From Patescibacteria group bacterium (GTDB lineage: Bacteria; Patescibacteriota; Kazan-3B-28; UBA10110), in the NCBI GenBank assembly GCA_003524745.1, contig DQGN01000011.1:1-7581 (forward strand): 7,581 nucleotides of DNA, written 5' to 3'. The number at the start of each line of letters is the position of its first letter. The stretch's first letter is position 1. The notes beneath the pieces were generated by a model that made no database searches, was not told the origin of the DNA, and was given only the letters and a program-made list of their open reading frames with translations. Positions 3,724-7,581 of this stretch are shown here, piece by piece. A program made the translations under genes and the position numbers.

Positions 3724-4464
3724 TTAGGCGGCATACATAGCCTGTTGCGTATGAATTATTTCGGCGTTATCAATCACTCCCATGATCGCTACATGATTAT
3801 CAGCTTCCAAAAAGCTGGAGTTATCGGAAAGATAGGTCCGCGCTTCGGCATATTGCTGGCGCGCCACATACACCATCACTTCGGCTCTAATCAGTCGCTG
3901 GCGCCCTGCTTCGTTAACGACAGTTAATTTGGCCTGATCAACGACTTTGGTTTTGTCATCTGCTTCGACATCCGCGAAAGTATTAATTAATTCTTTGGCT
4001 TTGGTGAGCGATAATTTGTTCGATTGCAATAATTTAAATAATTGCTGCTTATTTTTGGCGACGCTACTCAAAATAGCGGAGAGTTCGGCTAACAACCGAT
4101 GTTTTTCTTGGTAGCTTAAGCGATCGGCCATCATTTCCCAAGTAGCTTTTTCCCGGCTGGTCAGAAGATCGGTGTTTAGTTTATCGGAAATAGCATCGAT
4201 TATGTCCAAACCAGAGGCGATAAAATCGTCGATGATCTCAATGAGATTATACATGTGTTCGACTTCGGTGCAGGCATCGAAACCAGCTTCCCAATCCCCC
4301 GCTTCTTTATCGGTGAATACGCCCAAAGCCACGGCTTCGGTGATTTTGCTGTGCATGGCCCGGCGCAATAAGGAAACTTCGTCCGCGATATCTGCGGGTT
4401 CAGTTTCGAGAGCCTCCGGTGCGATTGGTTCGATCGGAGCCATGTTTTGTTCGATAGGTTCCAT
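3724..4464 (-). CDS. Hypothetical soluble all-helical protein, 246 aa
   Basis: I do not recognise this protein. The first 30 or so residues are rich in Pro, Glu and Ala with an imperfect repeat (EPIEQ, APIEP, APEALETEP) and look disordered. The rest reads as amphipathic alpha helices, with alternating charged and aliphatic residues and few Gly or Pro. There is no signal peptide, membrane segment, cysteine cluster or nucleotide-binding loop. An acidic, aromatic-containing stretch at about 50-75 (FTDKEAGDWEAGFDACTEVE) and a helical segment near 145-185 (KNKQQLFKLL, LSLTKAKELI) suggest a helical-repeat or coiled protein interaction module. No Shine-Dalgarno precedes the ATG at 4464; the ATG at residue 8 (4441-4443) is an equally unmarked alternative. 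The long coherent frame and codon use like nrdJ support a real gene. It is separated from nrdJ upstream by 321 bp of repeats and followed 9 bp after its stop by a short hairpin, so operon membership is doubtful. Confidence 0.8.
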   Translation of the reverse strand: MEPIEQNMAPIEPIAPEALETEPADIADEVSLLRRAMHSKITEAVALGVFTDKEAGDWEAGFDACTEVEHMYNLIEIIDDFIASGLDIIDAISDKLNTDLLTSREKATWEMMADRLSYQEKHRLLAELSAILSSVAKNKQQLFKLLQSNKLSLTKAKELINTFADVEADDKTKVVDQAKLTVVNEAGRQRLIRAEVMVYVARQQYAEARTYLSDNSSFLEADNHVAIMGVIDNAEIIHTQQAMYAA

Positions 4465-4524
4465 AATTTATGCTTCGAGCGAGATTATTTTTTAGAATCG
4501 AGTCGAGAAGTACATTAATGGTAA

Positions 4525-4577
4525 CCCCTCGATGCGCCTGCCCTTGGCGAGGCTTACTCGGGGAATATACTCCCTCC
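4525..4577. repeat. CCCCTCGA..TCGGGGAATATACTCCC unit, copy 3, with replaced core
   Basis: The head CCCCTCGA (4525-4532) and the tail TCGGGGAATATACTCCCTCC (4558-4577) match 2541-2575, but the 5-nt core CAAGC is replaced by 25 nt. That insert contains GCGCCTGCCCTT and GGCTTA, resembling the start of the 53-bp repeat. Confidence 0.7.
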
Positions 4578-4660
4578 CCACCCCAACATTCGCTCCATCT
4601 CATCGGAAATAGGTCATTAGCCTCTTCCGATATAGATGTCGCTCCGCGGGGCAGGCCTGC

Positions 4661-4681
4661 CCTCCCCTCAGGCAGGGGAGG
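4661..4681. repeat. GC-rich hairpin CCTCCCCT/AGGGGAGG
   Basis: Perfect 8-bp arms with the 5-nt loop CAGGC, sitting 6 nt from the 41-bp repeat. Together they form two adjacent stable stems downstream of nrdJ. Confidence 0.6.
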
Positions 4682-4686
4682 AATTG

Positions 4687-4727
4687 CTCCCTCCTCCCCT
4701 TGCCCCTCCTCCGGCAGGAGGGGAATT
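4687..4727. repeat. 41-bp GC-rich hairpin repeat, copy 2, downstream of nrdJ
   Basis: Matches 2566-2606 except at 2 of 41 positions and carries the same CCCCTCCT-CCGGC-AGGAGGGG hairpin (4703-4723). On the plus strand T-rich sequence follows; on the minus strand, the direction of nrdJ transcription, it does not. It ends 58 bp past the nrdJ stop. Confidence 0.75.
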
Positions 4728-4785
4728 TGGTTTTGCATTTTCCTTAGGCACTAACCGCTATTCTCTATTCTCTACGACTGGTTAC

Positions 4786-7581
4786 TTAAGAGCAACCGGT
4801 GGTGGTGGCGCATTCGCGACAAGCAAAACAACTGCCCGAGCGCACCATCAACGCCCCGCAGGTAGGGCACAACGGAGCATATTTATAATCGTACTTGGAA
4901 TCAGCCCCATTAGCCGCTTCCATATTCAAAGTTAGTACTGGCTGATTCGCCGATTCCGCTACCAATTGATCGGCGGGAGCTTTGGGGACAGCCAAAAGAC
5001 TGTCGCCATTACTTCCGCCCGCTGGCGGATTAGCGTGGTCACTATTCCCATTCATAATCCCCAGCGCCAACTGCCGATCTAAGGGCAAAAAATTCATGCC
5101 TAACCAACGCCCCATATAATCGGTGATGGATTTAGCCATGGGAATATCCGGATTATTGGTCATCCCCCACGGGTCGAAGCGCAAATTTAGGAACGAAGTG
5201 ACAATCGTTTCGGCCGGTACCCCCTCTTGCAGCATTTTCGAGCATAAAATAGCCATCGCGGTGAGTAAACCCGATACGACCGAGCCTTCTAATCCCGCAT
5301 TGACAAAGATTTCTCCCAGATCGCCATTTTCGAACCGATTAGCGGTGATATAAATTTTGTGCTGCCCATTGATGACTACTTTATGCGTGATACCGGCACG
5401 GGTCAGCGGCATTTCGCGGTGGCGCGAGGGAACGGTTAACATGCCACCCTCTTTGCCTCCCTTCGCCGTCAGGGGTTGAGAAGCTTTGCAGTTGTCCCGA
5501 TAGATCGCGATGGCCTTAAGGCCTCTCCGCCAAGCTTCGATATAAATATCCTCGATGGCCTCTATCGTCGCTTCTTCGGGCATATTTACGGTCTTGGAGA
5601 TAGCCCCGGACAGGAACGGCTGCACGGCCGCCATCATCTCGATATGCCCCATAGGTTGGATGTACCTGACCCCGCCCCCGCATTTGTTGGCACAATCAAA
5701 AATCGGCAAATGTTCCTCTTTGATCTCGGGCGCGCCTTCAATAGTGCCTTTTTCTAAAACATATTGTTTGATTTGTTCGATTTGATCCCCCGTATAGCCC
5801 AGATTGCGGAGGGCTGGCTCGACGGATTGGTTAATAATGGAATAACCCCCACCCCCAGATAACTTTTTATATTTAACCAAAGCAAAATCCGGCTCGATGC
5901 CGGTGGTATCGACATCCATCAAGGGACCAATGGTGCCCGTGGGAGCCAAAAGCGTAGTTTGGGCATTTCTAAACCCAAATTCTTTGCCTAAATTAAGCGC
6001 TTCGGTCCACTCGTCTATAGCAACTTTTTGCAAATCGGCATCGGGCACTCCATGCAAATTATCGGCGGCGTATTTATGCATTTGAATGACTGCCAACATG
6101 GGTTCGGCATTCTGGGGGTAATCGGCAAAAGCCCCCACGCGGGCAGCAATCTTAGCCGACATGGCGTAGGCCCGACCCGTCATAATGGCAGTAATAGCTG
6201 CGGCGGTAGCCCGGCCCTCGACGCTATCATATGGCATGCCGAGACGCATCAAATAGGCCCCCAAATTAGCGTAGCCGAGGCCTAACGGCCGAAACCGATG
6301 GGTGTTGAGAGCGATTTTGTCTACCGGATACGAACTGTAGTCGACAATGATTTCTTGGGCTAAGGTCATCAGCTCGATCGCCCGCCCAAAGGCGGCCACA
6401 TCGAACTTGCCTTCTTCATCAGCAAACTTAACTAAGTTGATCGACGACAAATTACACGCGGAATCATCCAAAAACATAAATTCGCTACACGGATTGCTGG
6501 CATTGATGCGACCAGAAACGGGGCAAGTGTGCCAACGATTGACCGTGGTGTCGTACTGCAGGCCGGGGTCGGCACAGCGCCAAGCCGATTCAGAAATCCG
6601 GCGCATTAAATCCCTGGCTTTGTAGGTGTGCATAACTTCACCAGTAGTTACAGCTTTAGTCTGCCAGTCTTCGTCGGCAAGATACGCTTGCATAAATTCG
6701 TCGGTGACGCGAATAGAATTATTCGAATTTTGGCCGGCTATCGTCTGATACGCTTCGCCGTTAAAATCATCATCGTAACCTGCCCGAATTAAGGCCCGGG
6801 CTTTGTCTTCTTCCCGAGCTTTCCATTGAATAAAATCTTCGACTTCGGGGTGATCGATATTAACGATCACCATTTTGGCAGCCCGTCGGGTAATACCACC
6901 AGATTTAGTCGCGCCCGCTCCGGCGTCTAAGACTTTTAAGAACGAGAGTAGACCGGAAGGGTTGCCGCCAGTAGAAAGTTTTTCGAAGCGAGAGCGCAGG
7001 GTGGAAAAATTAGTCCCCGTGCCCGATCCCCATTTAAATAACCGGGATTCGCGTTTAACTAAATCGAAAATATCTTCTAAAGTGTCTTTGATGGATTGAA
7101 TAAAACAGGCGCTGCATTGCGGACGAGCATATGTGTCCGGTGAATCTTCAATTTTATCAGTTGCAGGATTGTAACAATAAAAGCTGGAATCGGTGGGACG
7201 AGAAATGCCGTATTTTTCGAACATGCCGACATTAAACCAGACCGGCGAATTAAAAGCGGCTTTTTGGTGTAACAGCAAATGGCATAATTCTTCGTAAAAA
7301 ATCTGGGCTTCGGCGGAGTCGGTAAAGTAACCGTAAGTTTCTCCGGCCTTGGTGATGGCGGTGGCGACCCGATCAATCATTTGTCTGATACTAGTCTCCC
7401 GACCTTCGGGGGTAGGTACCCCTTTGCGCCGAAAATACTTCCACGCGGCAATATTTACCGCCGTATCCGACCAAGCTACCGGGGCCTCCACTTCCCAATC
7501 GATGAGAACTTGGTTGGCCTTGCTATCAAATAGATAGGCCCGCCGCCTACTCCATTCTTCCTGATCAAAAACATTCTGATT
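4786..7581 (-). CDS. nrdJ: Adenosylcobalamin-dependent (class II) ribonucleoside-diphosphate reductase, 5' end cut by window
   Basis: Class II ribonucleotide reductase makes deoxynucleotides using an adenosylcobalamin-derived thiyl radical and needs neither oxygen nor a separate radical subunit. The reading frame stays open to the window edge, so at least 931 residues are visible and the real start lies outside. An in-frame GTG at 7489-7491 has 30 open codons before it and falls inside family-like sequence (WEVEAPVAWSD), so it is not the start. Numbering from that GTG: QCSACF at 125-130 (C129, E. coli NrdA C225 equivalent); NPCSE at 333-337 with thiyl-radical C335, N333 and E337; C346 eleven residues later, the partner redox cysteine; phosphate-binding APTGTI at 516-521; a TSCPD-like domain at about 695-800; and a C-terminal zinc-ribbon-like tail with CPTCG, CFACREC and a final TTGCS, the usual self-reducing cysteine end. 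There is no intein or frameshift. Codon use is more GC-rich than in the restriction-modification genes. Identification is very secure. Confidence 0.97.
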   Translation of the reverse strand, partial: NQNVFDQEEWSRRRAYLFDSKANQVLIDWEVEAPVAWSDTAVNIAAWKYFRRKGVPTPEGRETSIRQMIDRVATAITKAGETYGYFTDSAEAQIFYEELCHLLLHQKAAFNSPVWFNVGMFEKYGISRPTDSSFYCYNPATDKIEDSPDTYARPQCSACFIQSIKDTLEDIFDLVKRESRLFKWGSGTGTNFSTLRSRFEKLSTGGNPSGLLSFLKVLDAGAGATKSGGITRRAAKMVIVNIDHPEVEDFIQWKAREEDKARALIRAGYDDDFNGEAYQTIAGQNSNNSIRVTDEFMQAYLADEDWQTKAVTTGEVMHTYKARDLMRRISESAWRCADPGLQYDTTVNRWHTCPVSGRINASNPCSEFMFLDDSACNLSSINLVKFADEEGKFDVAAFGRAIELMTLAQEIIVDYSSYPVDKIALNTHRFRPLGLGYANLGAYLMRLGMPYDSVEGRATAAAITAIMTGRAYAMSAKIAARVGAFADYPQNAEPMLAVIQMHKYAADNLHGVPDADLQKVAIDEWTEALNLGKEFGFRNAQTTLLAPTGTIGPLMDVDTTGIEPDFALVKYKKLSGGGGYSIINQSVEPALRNLGYTGDQIEQIKQYVLEKGTIEGAPEIKEEHLPIFDCANKCGGGVRYIQPMGHIEMMAAVQPFLSGAISKTVNMPEEATIEAIEDIYIEAWRRGLKAIAIYRDNCKASQPLTAKGGKEGGMLTVPSRHREMPLTRAGITHKVVINGQHKIYITANRFENGDLGEIFVNAGLEGSVVSGLLTAMAILCSKMLQEGVPAETIVTSFLNLRFDPWGMTNNPDIPMAKSITDYMGRWLGMNFLPLDRQLALGIMNGNSDHANPPAGGSNGDSLLAVPKAPADQLVAESANQPVLTLNMEAANGADSKYDYKYAPLCPTCGALMVRSGSCFACRECATTTGCS

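Larger units (their letters stand above)
4465..4785. other. Non-coding spacer between nrdJ and the hypothetical gene
   Basis: No credible gene. It holds the split CCCCTCGA..TCGGGG unit (4525-4577), the CCTCCCCT/AGGGGAGG hairpin (4661-4681) and the 41-bp repeat (4687-4727). A promoter for the hypothetical gene would have to lie near 4465-4525; I see only weak AT-rich candidates there and no clear Shine-Dalgarno. Confidence 0.7.

Noticed and set aside
3607..3927. Plus-strand ORF of 106 codons
   Set aside because: It begins in the arm of the long hairpin, reads through the GTTACTTTTC hairpin (GYFSRKSNRK peptide) and then antisense to the hypothetical gene.
4400..4935. ORFs in both strands across the nrdJ-hypothetical spacer
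   Set aside because: They are composed of the GC-rich repeat units (LPEEGQGEEG, PPAGGE peptides) and overlap real gene ends in other frames.
7489..7491. GTG as start codon of nrdJ
   Set aside because: The frame is open for 30 more codons to the window edge and the upstream residues look like normal NrdJ N-terminal sequence.
4786..7581. Intein or frameshift within nrdJ
   Set aside because: The frame is continuous and all domains follow in normal order with expected spacing, including the 11-residue gap between the two active-site cysteines.

Overview
All six supported genes lie on the minus strand and are separated by repeat-crowded spacers. The window looks like a chromosomal piece from a metagenome-type bacterium. 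A Patescibacteria (CPR)-like or similar candidate-phylum host is my best guess. That guess rests on a class II ribonucleotide reductase paired with a lone corrinoid adenosyltransferase, and on spacers filled with short palindromic repeats (CCTGCC/GGCAGG, CCCTCGACAAGCTCGGGG, ATTCCCG/CGGGAAT, CAGGATGAC). TGA serves as a stop (end of the restriction endonuclease gene), which argues against lineages that recode UGA as glycine. No taxonomic marker is present, so the assignment is tentative.

Layout in minus-strand (transcription) order. 7581-4786: the 5'-truncated adenosylcobalamin-dependent ribonucleotide reductase NrdJ. 4785-4465: a spacer of GC-rich hairpins. 4464-3724: an unrecognised soluble helical protein. 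3723-3148: a dense block of nested repeats, including an imperfect hairpin of about 140 nt. 3147-2605: an ATP:corrinoid adenosyltransferase (BtuR/CobO family) whose start and stop codons both touch repeat copies. 2604-2194: another hairpin-rich spacer. 2193-2038: a 51-residue two-helix membrane protein with a strong Shine-Dalgarno. 1967-442: a two-gene type II restriction-modification system with an MjaI-family endonuclease (the MjaI prototype cuts CTAG) and a beta-class SPPY methyltransferase, overlapping by ATGA. 441-1: a spacer with two striking perfect 36-bp inverted repeats and a G-quadruplex motif.

Functional links. The adenosyltransferase makes the adenosylcobalamin that NrdJ needs, so the two genes form a plausible scavenged-B12 to dNTP axis although they are not contiguous. 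The restriction-modification genes are visibly more AT-rich than nrdJ and look acquired. CTAG occurs only three times in the window, against about 30 expected by chance, which fits long exposure to a CTAG-specific system or general CTAG avoidance.

The most interesting non-genic signals are: a 53-bp repeat present in inverted orientation at both ends of the block carrying the restriction-modification system, the small membrane gene and the adenosyltransferase; the repeats that exactly border the adenosyltransferase ORF; the paired 36-bp hairpins; and the nested repeat-within-repeat structures. I found no gene set that amounts to a clearly new multi-gene system.
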